Shown: piece after piece, positions 31,901 to 39,276 of the stretch | Layout: each line of letters starts with the position of its first letter | How positions within the stretch are numbered: position 1 is the stretch's first letter | From: Acidobacteriaceae bacterium | Lineage (GTDB): Bacteria; Acidobacteriota; Terriglobia; Terriglobales; Acidobacteriaceae | Length of the DNA stretch: 39,464 bases | Direction of reading: 5' to 3' | Assembly (NCBI GenBank): GCA_030041045.1 | Contig: JASHOQ010000060.1 | Span: 1-39,464, forward strand | The notes under the pieces: generated by a model | What the model was told of the DNA's origin: nothing | The model's database searches: none | What the model saw: the letters and a program-made list of their open reading frames with translations, nothing else | Translations under genes and position numbers: made by a program

Positions 31901-32506
31901 CCCGAGCAATACATGTTCGGGCCGGACTTACTGGTTGCTCCGGTGGTCAGTGAAGATACCTTTAAAGTGATTGCATTCCCATCGGGCACATGGACAAGCT
32001 TGTGGGACGGCAAGACCGTCAAGGGACCACTCAAGCTCAAGGTTGACGCCCCACTCGACACAATTCCCGTTTATCTAAGGCCAGGGGCTGTTGTGCCGGT
32101 GCAACTGAGTCCGGAGCTGCAATTCGGCAAGAGCATGACGGACGGTCGCGTCCAGGCGCTGGTTGTTACTCCTCCCCATAGGGATGAGGATACTTCTCTA
32201 CTTAACGTTTTGGGTGAGACGGCGACGGTGACCGTGCAATCCAAATCTGGTGGCGTTGGTTGGAAGCTCGAGAATCTTCCCGAAGTGAACTACTTATTGG
32301 TTTATGGCACTACTTCCGCATCCTCTGTGACCGTTGATGGCGCGGTGTTGCCAAGGTTGACGGCGGCCAATGTTGAGTCGATGCCGATTGGTTGGGTAGC
32401 CGATCCAACAGGTAACCGCGTCGTGATTCACTTGCCATCGCGCCAGGTTGAACATGGCGAACCAATCATGGAGGTTGATGTAGACTTCAACTCCAGCAAA
32501 TCCTAG
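28925..32506 (+). CDS. Tat-exported GH31 glycosidase with N-terminal CBM9-like region
   Basis: 1193 aa from ATG 28925 (AGGAGA 5-6 nt upstream). A Tat leader QRRAFLKQSAIGIGALAG opens it. Residues about 55-330 resemble the CBM9-like/DOMON carbohydrate-binding fold (TECHVGYNSDALFILCRCME, LFQIPWKTLGGK). A helical stretch precedes the GH31 N-domain and barrel (about 450-1050). Nucleophile Asp806 lies in SMVDFGDMVPDD and acid/base Asp871 in FAGDHPANFSGL; MIYGFGEKYDHF and GSDLGGYFG are also family marks. The DFG-x-x-P and GAEMHN wording is closest to the YihQ-type branch, but the RxxW sulfonate-binding motif of sulfoquinovosidases is not evident. It probably releases an alpha-linked sugar such as xylose, glucose or galactose. 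The GH39 gene follows after 102 nt. Confidence 0.88.
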   Translation: MQRRAFLKQSAIGIGALAGVYAGVLNAEEGIGEHGSVLTADPSQAGSIEKEEEGQLVWGTNAVLLKSPWERVPSIDEVLADSEHTLVISQYYRVGGENRPATPTECHVGYNSDALFILCRCMEDNMSFPYSNLDADLWREANWHSLRGLPSAANNWPPNPDEVDVLIQPDATNPSYYQFAATPQGLKFACNRVLSPGSEVTADQVAATRHSTVPVSDVSAFEANVARRDSEWLVLFQIPWKTLGGKPESKFGLLPMRTRWRDGEFSSPVAIDINEGMPVDLLIETYFSGTAQVDDAQSSLCQLPSGILRWQRPALRTYPNNETRRQIWKMQGSLSTPTDKESLGQRLFLTQRWMDLMMQEGFTPLPRAWGILKYDLTLASCRQRVNTALEKNDVGHACQLLDTYLSQLDTMSRWWYADGSPGDLLIEEWKPVTKAESLEVQGQTLLMHCAAGDQNVDLRLTLPSTGGVRIYGSDEGYWRPAGLLPLAAQLTPGSCSIEFADGKVMIHRDPLSISIYDAAGAETMQIGANSLAFRFGPDGKILGVDFRHRLDRDEMIYGFGEKYDHFNHNGNVLTLWGTDDWVGNGEGMANTTYKALPIFHSSKGYMVFDNSSYRLRADMGKSEPGQYRLTQPGPIFDYYLWIGAPAKTLESYTALTGRTPLPPKWAFEPWMGRGEGAWANDRLHNAVAQEEETALRFAELDIPHSAIYAEGPSALSPELNQFMAARGIRVLGYFWPEIGRLQQKSLLPELKPDELPVMHCGTECDTDVVSDKALSYVDFTNPNAMELCRRALREALDLGEAGSMVDFGDMVPDDAVFYDGQHGAEMHNFYYYDYHRTISQVFQEKRGNDFVLYGRGAAPGTQGWVGQFAGDHPANFSGLKHVLTGALNLCACGYSNWGSDLGGYFGYPQPAVYMRWFQFGCFSPWMRPHGTAPRDPWYFNDAAVTNYKFLAWTRENILHYTYNAALIAHQTGTPIMRSMPLAFPSEQEAAATPEQYMFGPDLLVAPVVSEDTFKVIAFPSGTWTSLWDGKTVKGPLKLKVDAPLDTIPVYLRPGAVVPVQLSPELQFGKSMTDGRVQALVVTPPHRDEDTSLLNVLGETATVTVQSKSGGVGWKLENLPEVNYLLVYGTTSASSVTVDGAVLPRLTAANVESMPIGWVADPTGNRVVIHLPSRQVEHGEPIMEVDVDFNSSKS

Positions 32507-32608
32507 GACGCTTTGCGCGATGCTGACAATCAGCAGGGGGCTTCTGGAATCATTGGTTATTGATGCTGCGTGCCCGTATAGCGCCGAGTTTCTGCTAAGG
32601 GACATAAA

Positions 32609-34333
32609 GTGAAATCCAATTTGAAATCGCCGGCGCGTCCTCTCCCAAATGAGAGGAGCACCACGCGACGCGATTTTCTCAAGACGGGTTTCGCTACTTC
32701 CGTAGCGGCAACTGCATTCAGTGCGGCGGACCCAGCGGGGAATGCGCTCGCCTTTCCTGGCTCACAAGCGGTGCAACCATCGATCATCAGCGTGTCGAGC
32801 GCGGTATCGCATGCGCCCCTGCGCCAACCTTGGAAGACCACGATTGCGACCGGGCACGCTCATTTGCTTTTACGTGCTGACCTTCAAAGCCACCTGGAGA
32901 TCCTGCAGCACAGTATCGGCTATCGTTACTGCCGGTTTCACGGACTGTTCCACGATGATATGGCCGTCGTCGCTCGCCGGAAGGACGGAAGTCTAGCTTT
33001 TCGCTGGGCACAGGTAGACAAAGTGCTCGATGCGTTGCAGCGACTCGGTCTGCGCCCACATGTGGAGTTATCTTCAATGCCGGTGGCGCTGGCTTCAGGT
33101 GCCACCACCATTTTCGATTGGGAGTGGAATGTTACACCGCCCCGCGACTATGCCGAATGGGGTGAGCTCGTGGGGACTTTCGCACGCCACTGTCTGGATC
33201 GATATGGCCTGGATGAAATAGCGCAGTGGTATTACGAAGTGTGGAATGAACCAAACATCAATTTCTGGACAGGTACGCAGAACGACTACTGGAAGCTTTA
33301 CGACGTTTCAGCGGCTGCGCTTAAGGCGGTCAGCCCGAGGCTGCGGGTTGGTGGACCTGTCTCTGCTCGAGCCGCATGGGTTCCAGAGCTGATCTCGCAT
33401 TGTGCATCGAGCGGCGTTCCGCTTGATTTCATCAGCACACATATCTATCCCCAGGATGAATATGTGGAGTATCCGGACCTCAAGGGAAGCCCGCACAAGC
33501 CCGGAGAGTTTGTGCCAGACATGGTGCGGGTAATTCGGCAGGCCGTTCGCCGGTCGGCATTTCCTGACTTAGAAATCCAGTGGACGGAATGGAACAGCCT
33601 GGTTCCGCTGCCTGATGGGACGCTTGCCTGGGACAAGAATCCGAGTGTGGATGATGTGAGCGCCGCGGCAACGATTTGCGATCTTGCTATTGCGGTCGAC
33701 GCGGACTGCGACACTTTCTGCTGGTGGGAGGCCAGCGACGTTTTTGAGGAAAACGGCATGCCGCAGAGCGAGTTCTCGGGCACCTACGGCCTTCTCACGC
33801 TCAATGGTTTGCCCAAGGCTTCGTTTCATGCATTCAACTTTCTCAGCCGCCTGCGCGGCGATCAGTTGGAAGTCCGGCACGATGTGCTGCCACCCGGCCG
33901 AGGGCTGGTAGCAATGGCAGAGGGGGAGTGCCGGCGCATTCTGCTCTGGCATCGGGCTCTTCCTGGAATCGGTGAGCAGTTGCCGTGGGAAGGTGTGTTG
34001 GAAATACAGTGGGCTGAACCCGCCAAGCCCGTTTTGGTAGAGGAACGAATCACGGCGGGTGCGGGCAGTTGCTATGAGACCTGGCAGTCTTTGGGCAGCC
34101 CTCAAAACCTATTGCCGATCGAACGTCATTTGCTGGAAGCCCATGCCGTTCCCGCGTCGCAATTTTTCCAACCGGAAATAGAAAGCGGGCGAGTGGCTCA
34201 CGATTTTCGCATAGCTCCGGGAGAAGTTCTGTATCTTGAGCTGCGTGCGCAAGGGCCAGCGGCGCTGCCCAACGGACCTCTGCGGCAAGAACTGGCGGCC
34301 TGGTATGAATCCCAGCGCAGCAAGTCGAAATGA
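32609..34333 (+). CDS. Tat-exported GH39 glycosidase (beta-xylosidase-like)
   Basis: 574 aa from GTG 32609, with AAGGGA 7 nt upstream. The Tat leader is TTRRDFLKTGFATSVAATAF. The TIM barrel shows the clan A marks: acid/base Glu214 in YEVWNEPNINFW and nucleophile Glu327 in IQWTEWNS. RFHGLFHDDMAV, FISTHIYPQD and FCWWEASDVFEE are also GH39-typical, followed by a C-terminal beta domain from about 430. GH39 includes beta-xylosidases and alpha-iduronidases; the former suits the setting. It probably shares the GH31 transcript. It is convergent with the SMP-30 gene, with a 22-nt gap. Confidence 0.88.
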   Translation: MKSNLKSPARPLPNERSTTRRDFLKTGFATSVAATAFSAADPAGNALAFPGSQAVQPSIISVSSAVSHAPLRQPWKTTIATGHAHLLLRADLQSHLEILQHSIGYRYCRFHGLFHDDMAVVARRKDGSLAFRWAQVDKVLDALQRLGLRPHVELSSMPVALASGATTIFDWEWNVTPPRDYAEWGELVGTFARHCLDRYGLDEIAQWYYEVWNEPNINFWTGTQNDYWKLYDVSAAALKAVSPRLRVGGPVSARAAWVPELISHCASSGVPLDFISTHIYPQDEYVEYPDLKGSPHKPGEFVPDMVRVIRQAVRRSAFPDLEIQWTEWNSLVPLPDGTLAWDKNPSVDDVSAAATICDLAIAVDADCDTFCWWEASDVFEENGMPQSEFSGTYGLLTLNGLPKASFHAFNFLSRLRGDQLEVRHDVLPPGRGLVAMAEGECRRILLWHRALPGIGEQLPWEGVLEIQWAEPAKPVLVEERITAGAGSCYETWQSLGSPQNLLPIERHLLEAHAVPASQFFQPEIESGRVAHDFRIAPGEVLYLELRAQGPAALPNGPLRQELAAWYESQRSKSK

Positions 34334-34355
34334 AAGAGTGCAACGCGTTTCTGCT

Positions 34356-35264
34356 TCAGCTTCCGCCAAAGGTTCGCGAGGACGATGGAAGATGAAAGCG
34401 ATGATCCGGAAGGCCGCCAACCTCCAACTCCATGGAGAAGACACTGCCCGAGAGCTGGTCGGCCGATCGTGCGCTGGTGATGTAGAGTGTTCGCAGATCG
34501 CGACCGCCAAAGGCACACGTGGTAGGGTTCAAGGTGGGCAGTGAAACAACCCGGTCAACCTGGCCATTCGGAGCTATTCGGATCACACATCGTCCTCCGT
34601 AGCGCGCATTCCACAGGAAGCCCTCAGCATCGATGGTGGATCCATCGGGAAGACCTTGCGGGTACCCTGCAAGCAGGACATCTTCCGCGGAAATGGTTCC
34701 AGCGTCTGCGTCGTAGTCAAAGCGATAAATTACATTGGCCGGCGAGTCGCCAAAATAGAATTTCTTGCGGTTGGGGCTCCAGGCAAGAGTATTGGATATT
34801 CCGATTTCTTTTTTCCACTCAGATGCGGCGCCATCCGAATCTATCCTGAAGAGCACTCCTCCATGAAAGTTCACCGTCAATTCTTCGCCTTGAAGGCCGA
34901 CGTTATTGCGCATGGTTCCCGCCCAAAGCGAACCACGCGGATCGATTTTTGCGTCGTTGAATCGCATGTCCGGAGCATCCGCCAAATGATAAATCGACTG
35001 CAGCGCTGGATGTGCGCGGGGCGACCACAAGGCGATTTGCGAACCCATGACGAGAAGCAGCAGCTCGGGATCTGTTGTCAAGTTCACGGCTGTGACCGGT
35101 TCATCAAAGATCCAGGTATTCGTCGCCTGGGAGGCCACATCGAATCGGTGTACCAGGAACCGGTTGATGTCCGTCCAGTACAAAGCGTTTTGATCAGGGT
35201 GCCAGACTGCTCCCTCACCGCAAATATCGCCGGCCGGAACGACGCATCGAATTTGTTCACGCAT
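34356..35264 (-). CDS. SMP-30/gluconolactonase-family sugar lactonase
   Basis: 302 aa from ATG 35264, chosen because AGAAGGA lies 6 nt upstream; the longer frame to 35303 lacks this. A six-bladed propeller with metal-site motifs is visible: CGEGAVWHPDQNALYWTDI (Glu17), RFNDAKIDPRGSLWAGTM, ISNTLAWSPNRKKFYFGDSPA and LPDGSTIDAEGFLWNARYGG. It hydrolyses sugar lactones to aldonic acids using a divalent metal. No signal peptide is seen, so it is cytoplasmic. It lies at the end of a leftward run whose dehydrogenases could make such lactones. Confidence 0.92.
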   Translation of the reverse strand: MREQIRCVVPAGDICGEGAVWHPDQNALYWTDINRFLVHRFDVASQATNTWIFDEPVTAVNLTTDPELLLLVMGSQIALWSPRAHPALQSIYHLADAPDMRFNDAKIDPRGSLWAGTMRNNVGLQGEELTVNFHGGVLFRIDSDGAASEWKKEIGISNTLAWSPNRKKFYFGDSPANVIYRFDYDADAGTISAEDVLLAGYPQGLPDGSTIDAEGFLWNARYGGRCVIRIAPNGQVDRVVSLPTLNPTTCAFGGRDLRTLYITSARSADQLSGSVFSMELEVGGLPDHRFHLPSSSRTFGGS

Positions 35265-35431
35265 CTTGATTCCTTCTGAGATTACAAGACCATACTCATT
35301 CAACCGCTGTCTCCAGGCAAGCTAAGCACGTCACTTCTTTTCAAGTTGGCTCCCAATCCGCATCACAGGAAAAATCATGCCGCACCCATGAATTGATCCA
35401 TAAGGCACTAAGTCTGTTTAGGTTCGTTGGA

Positions 35432-36121
35432 TCAACCGCGATACGCGTGGACTCTGTCGCAAATGAGCCGGAGTTTGTCTTCGAGATTGCCCGAGGCTGT
35501 CTTGAATGAATCCGCATCGATTGTCAACGGAGCGCCGAGAACTACGAGAGGGGCTCCATATTCGGGAGTGTGGATGGCCTGCTCGATTGAGAGCCCGCCG
35601 ACGGCTTGAACCGGCACCTGGACTGCCGCGACAACTTCACGCAACTGATCAAGCGGGCTGGGACAAGCCTTCCCTTCAGCTGCAAGTCCGCGACGTTCAT
35701 CGTAGCCGATATGATGAATCACGAAGTCGCATCCAAGGCTCTCAAGCCTTTTGGCGGCTGCTACCTTGTCTTGCGCGCCGAGGTTATCTCCCATCACCTT
35801 GACGCCCAAGTCCTTTCCCGCTTTCACGACCATTTTGACTGTCTCAGGATGTGCACGCTCCATCACGACCACATGAGTTGCCCCGGCCTTTGCCATCATC
35901 TCCGCTTCGAGCCAGCCGCCGTCCATCGTTTTCAGATCGGCGACAATAGGGACGCCGGGGAATTCAGCCCGCAAAGCGCGAACACCGTTCATGCCTTCGG
36001 CAATGATCAGGGGAGTGCCTGCCTCCAGCCAGTCAACGCCGGCACGCATCGCGAGGCGCGCTGTTTCCAGTGCTTCTGGAATGGAGATAATATCAAGCGA
36101 AATTTGCACAATCGGCTTCAT
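35432..36121 (-). CDS. HUMPS/KGPDC-family decarboxylase or aldolase, atypical phosphate site
   Basis: 229 aa from ATG 36121 (AAGGT upstream). A TIM barrel of the orotidine-monophosphate decarboxylase suprafamily: QISLDIISIPEAL, WLEAGTPLI, and catalytic Asp62-x-Lys64-x2-Asp67 in ADLKTMDGG. IHHIGYDERRG (about 135-144) matches the His/Asp region of hexulose-6-phosphate synthases. These enzymes decarboxylate 3-keto-gulonate 6-phosphate or join formaldehyde to ribulose 5-phosphate. The C-terminal Gly-Arg that normally grips phosphate (as in FIAGR of UlaD) is here LGAPL at 195-199, so Arg is missing. It may use a non-phosphorylated substrate. It sits between the TIM-barrel isomerase-like and lactonase genes. 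Confidence 0.82.
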   Translation of the reverse strand: MKPIVQISLDIISIPEALETARLAMRAGVDWLEAGTPLIIAEGMNGVRALRAEFPGVPIVADLKTMDGGWLEAEMMAKAGATHVVVMERAHPETVKMVVKAGKDLGVKVMGDNLGAQDKVAAAKRLESLGCDFVIHHIGYDERRGLAAEGKACPSPLDQLREVVAAVQVPVQAVGGLSIEQAIHTPEYGAPLVVLGAPLTIDADSFKTASGNLEDKLRLICDRVHAYRG

Positions 36122-36270
36122 GGGCGACCTTACCGGCATACTAACTTACTCGAGCTCCTTGTTGAGATGTGAGCGACAACTGAATGACTTTCTCCACCGC
36201 GGTGAAAAACCATCGACGCAGGGCGCATTGAAAAGTTAGCCCGGTTGTGACTGCAAAGCGCGGAACAAGC

Positions 36271-37173
36271 TCAGTTGTGTTGTCCAAAGGATCGGTCAAT
36301 TTTCCCTTTGAGAAATTCGACCGATTGCCTTAATTGGTCCATCCCCTCCAAACCATCTTCGATCGAGATCCACGAACCGAAGTCAACGGAACGAAGCGTC
36401 GAAAAAATCTTGTCGTAGTCATTCAGCCCTTCACCGATGGCGCCGTGCGACAGGCGCTTGGCGTAACCAACTGAATCCTCCTCTTTGCGCAGCTCCTCGA
36501 GCGTACCGTACTTCAGATAGCGGTCGCTTGCATGCATCGTCACGATCCGGTGCTTCACTCGATCAAGCAAAAGCAATGGATCCTCCCCGGCCAGGATAGC
36601 GTTGGAAGGATCGAAATTGACACCAAACCAGGGCGAGTCAATTTGCTCAATGATGTCGACAAAGACATCCATCTTTTGTGCGAATTCCGGATACTGCCAA
36701 TAGTTGTCCTTGTAGTGGTTTTCCATGCTTAGGACCACGCCGTGATCTTCGGCGAACGGCAACAGATCTTTGATGACGCGAACGACTTGCGCGACACCCT
36801 CCTCTCGCGTGAGTTCCGGCCGGCGCTGACCGGAGAGTACGCGGCAAAAGCGACCGCCGAAAAATGCAGTGATCTCGATCATTCGCTTTTCTTGATCAAT
36901 CTCTTTCTTGAGACGAAGCGGATCGGGCTGAGTAAAATCGGGCGAGCAGCATAGCATAGGCATGGCGAGGTTATGCCGCGCCAGCGCATCCTTAATACCG
37001 TTGAGGAAGCGATCATCGTCTTCCAGAAAACCCGAATAGAACTCCAGCCCTTCAACACCCAGCGTAGCGGCCATTTCGATCCACTCAAAGAGCGTCATGG
37101 TCCGATCGACACAAAGCTGATCCATGAAGCACTTGGGAAACACGGCCAATTTGGGCTTCCCGGATCGGCTCAT
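36271..37173 (-). CDS. xylose-isomerase-like TIM-barrel sugar isomerase/epimerase
   Basis: 300 aa. An AP-endonuclease-2/xylose-isomerase-like barrel with four expected metal ligands: Glu151 (LSMENHYK), Asp188 (GVNFDPSNA), His214 (VTMHASD) and Glu272 (ISIEDG). LGVEGLEFYSGF and GEGLNDYDKIF are also typical. Members isomerise or epimerise sugars and keto-acids, and some decarboxylate or cleave keto-sugars. No signal peptide is seen. The start overlaps the stop of the short-chain dehydrogenase gene as ATGA, so the two are coupled. The precise reaction is not predictable. Confidence 0.9.
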   Translation of the reverse strand: MSRSGKPKLAVFPKCFMDQLCVDRTMTLFEWIEMAATLGVEGLEFYSGFLEDDDRFLNGIKDALARHNLAMPMLCCSPDFTQPDPLRLKKEIDQEKRMIEITAFFGGRFCRVLSGQRRPELTREEGVAQVVRVIKDLLPFAEDHGVVLSMENHYKDNYWQYPEFAQKMDVFVDIIEQIDSPWFGVNFDPSNAILAGEDPLLLLDRVKHRIVTMHASDRYLKYGTLEELRKEEDSVGYAKRLSHGAIGEGLNDYDKIFSTLRSVDFGSWISIEDGLEGMDQLRQSVEFLKGKIDRSFGQHN

Positions 37174-37976
37174 TCAACTTCCTTCGTCGGATTTCGGCCG
37201 ATAACAGGAAACTGCTCTACGTCGAGAATCGCACCGTTAATGAGGGCGGCCTCGTCGGAAAGAAAAAAGATTGCCGCCAATGCGATTTCTTCAGGCGAGT
37301 GAATCCGGCCTGAAGGGGCAACGCTCTTGGGAAGCTTGGTGGGCCAGTCGCCGGGAAGGCCGTCCTTCATCTTCAATGCATATTCGTTTGCTGTGAGGGT
37401 CCAACCGACATTCAACTGATTGATTTGGATATGCTCGGCGGCGTGAGCATCAGCCAGGTTGCGGGTGAGAGTGGTAAGCCCTCCCTTGGAGATGGAATAG
37501 GCCAACAAAATCCGCTCACCACAGTAAGAGTTGATCGAGCCGATATTCAGGATGCGGCCACCACCCTGCTTGCGAAAATGGGGAAGCACTGCCTGAATGA
37601 GAAAGAGCGGCGCCCTCAAGTTGATGGCCACGGTTCGGTCGAAGGCTTCCTGATCGGTCTCCGCGATAGTTCCGTGGGTGATGGCCGCGGCATTATTGAC
37701 GAGACCATCGATTCTTCCAAATTGCCCAATGGTTTCGGCAACGAGCCGTGCAGGGACTTTGGGATCCTCGAGCGGACCTATGACAAAGGACGCCTTCTCC
37801 CCGATATCTTCTGCCAGCTTTTGAGCCGCATCTCTCCGCCTGCCATGGATCATGACCTGAGCGCCTTCGCGCGCAAAGAGCCGCACCATGGCTTCCCCGA
37901 TACCGGTGGTCGATCCGGTTACCAGAATTACTTTGCCGTGTAAGCGCGACCCCGATGGAGATACCGACTTATTCAT
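37170..37976 (-). CDS. short-chain dehydrogenase/reductase
   Basis: 268 aa Rossmann enzyme: TGSTTGIGEA at about 20-29, NNAA at 94-97, Ser147 in NIGSINSYC, and Tyr160-x3-Lys164 in AYSISKGG. HGRRRD after the second strand suggests NADP(H) preference. The usual PG after the catalytic region is changed to NVGWTLT. It probably oxidises a hydroxyl of a sugar acid or reduces a keto-acid. Both ends overlap neighbours by ATGA (dehydrogenase upstream, TIM barrel downstream), so three genes form a tightly coupled operon. Confidence 0.93.
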   Translation of the reverse strand: MNKSVSPSGSRLHGKVILVTGSTTGIGEAMVRLFAREGAQVMIHGRRRDAAQKLAEDIGEKASFVIGPLEDPKVPARLVAETIGQFGRIDGLVNNAAAITHGTIAETDQEAFDRTVAINLRAPLFLIQAVLPHFRKQGGGRILNIGSINSYCGERILLAYSISKGGLTTLTRNLADAHAAEHIQINQLNVGWTLTANEYALKMKDGLPGDWPTKLPKSVAPSGRIHSPEEIALAAIFFLSDEAALINGAILDVEQFPVIGRNPTKEVE

Positions 37977-39007
37977 GGTTTGAGCACTCCTTTCACGATC
38001 GCGCCCGAACGCATCTCCTCAAAGGTTTCGCGCCATGCAGAGAGGGGTGAAATCCGGTTGAGTATGGAGCGGAGATCGATCTTGCTTCCAGATAAAAGGT
38101 AAAGGACTTTCTCCCAAATCGGCCAGTTGTGCGAATAGCTGCCTCGGAGTGTGACCGCCTTCTGCACCAATGGATCGAGCGAAAAGTCGAGCGGCTGTGG
38201 TCCCCATCCCACCTTGGTGATGGCGCCTGCCGGACGGACGATTTCGAGCGCAAGCTTGAGCGATGCAGAAACGCCGGCAGCATCGATGACCAGGTCGATT
38301 CCATATCCGTCGCCGAAATTCTTCACCCACTCTTCAACGCGATTGCCTTGACTCACAAGAACCGTATCGGCGCCGATTCGCTTCGCGGCCTCAAGACGGT
38401 TGGCATCGGCAGGAATACCGATTACGACGAGATGCCCGGCCCCGGAAAGCTTGGCCATTACCGCACAAAGCAGGCCAATCGGGCCCGGTCCGATCACGGC
38501 GACCGTGTCGCCGGGCCGCACGTGAGAATTAACGCAAACGGCGTTGTACGCCACGCAACAGGGCTCAGTGAGGGCTGCGTCTTCAAAGGCCAAAGACGCA
38601 GGAAGGTGATGAAGACAGCGCGCAGGCACCTTGACATAATCGGCCATAGCGCCATTCACACCATACCCAAAGCCAAGCCTCTTCGGCTCAAGATTGTAAA
38701 GAGCTCTGCGAATAAATGGGGAATCCTGAGGCAACTGCGCAGCGGTTTCACTTACCACTCGGTCGCCCTCTTTGAAGCCGTTTACGCGTTTTCCAAGTTT
38801 GTCAACGGAACCCGCGAACTCGTGACCGAGTACGACCGGGTAATTCACTTTCCAGCTCTGCTTCCCCTCGTATTGATGCAGATCGCTGCCGCAGACAGCG
38901 ACTGCCTGCACCTTCAATAAAACATCGTCTTCGCCAATTTCGGGGACAGAAAGTTCCCGAAGCTCCACCGAGTAAGGCTCTCTTGCGTAGTTGACCAGTC
39001 CGATCAT
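37973..39007 (-). CDS. zinc-dependent medium-chain alcohol/sugar dehydrogenase
   Basis: 344 aa from ATG 39007. A TTG at 39037 would lie at or before the predicted transcription start, so the shorter form is preferred. Catalytic-zinc residues are Cys39 (VAVCGSDLHQY), His62-Glu63 (LGHEFAG) and Glu148 in LTEPCCVAYNA. The coenzyme motif is GPGPIG (173-178). The four-Cys structural-zinc loop of most family members is missing, its place being taken by SETAAQLPQDSPFIRR. Sorbitol/threonine-dehydrogenase-like; it would oxidise a sugar or polyol with NAD(P). First gene of the ADH-SDR-TIM operon. Confidence 0.92.
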   Translation of the reverse strand: MIGLVNYAREPYSVELRELSVPEIGEDDVLLKVQAVAVCGSDLHQYEGKQSWKVNYPVVLGHEFAGSVDKLGKRVNGFKEGDRVVSETAAQLPQDSPFIRRALYNLEPKRLGFGYGVNGAMADYVKVPARCLHHLPASLAFEDAALTEPCCVAYNAVCVNSHVRPGDTVAVIGPGPIGLLCAVMAKLSGAGHLVVIGIPADANRLEAAKRIGADTVLVSQGNRVEEWVKNFGDGYGIDLVIDAAGVSASLKLALEIVRPAGAITKVGWGPQPLDFSLDPLVQKAVTLRGSYSHNWPIWEKVLYLLSGSKIDLRSILNRISPLSAWRETFEEMRSGAIVKGVLKP

Positions 39008-39042
39008 AGAAATCTGCACCGCCCATTCCTTTGGCAAATGAT

Positions 39043-39070
39043 TATAGACGCCTATACTGATATGTCACCA
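39043..39070 (-). promoter_or_regulatory. promoter with TGATATGTCA operator, leftward
   Basis: On the minus strand GTGACA (39070-39065), a 16-nt spacer and a perfect TATAAT (39048-39043). TGATATGTCA (39060-39069), one base from the palindromes at 28359 and 28604, overlaps the -35. Initiation near 39036 gives a leader of about 29 nt to ATG 39007. Confidence 0.62.
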
Positions 39071-39276
39071 CTTGCACCGGGCGCACTGTGGGAAACTCCC
39101 CCTGCTTTGCCGAGACGTGCGGATTGAATTTGTCCGCGCAAGATGATGGCTTCCGTTGGGAGCTGCTCGAATTGCAAGCCGGAAAAGAAAATGGCCGCTT
39201 GCTTGCCATGTTTCAAGGCCTCTTCCACTGCGCCCGCCCAGGCATTCGCTTCAGACATGTACGCAACGATCTCGAT

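Noticed and set aside
28925..32506. Calling the GH31 enzyme a sulfoquinovosidase
   Set aside because: The catalytic wording is similar, but the RxxW sulfonate-recognition motif is not seen and no sulfosugar genes are nearby.
36195..36204. Palindrome CACCGCGGTG as a terminator or operator
   Set aside because: Short, GC-only dyad with no T-run in the transcript direction and no second copy found.
39008..39037. TTG start adding ten residues to the zinc dehydrogenase
   Set aside because: It lies six bases past the -10 TATAAT, at or before the predicted transcription start.
39052..39258. Leftward 68-codon frame between the two dehydrogenase genes
   Set aside because: No ribosome binding site, no family, and its 3' end overlaps the dehydrogenase operator and -35 region.
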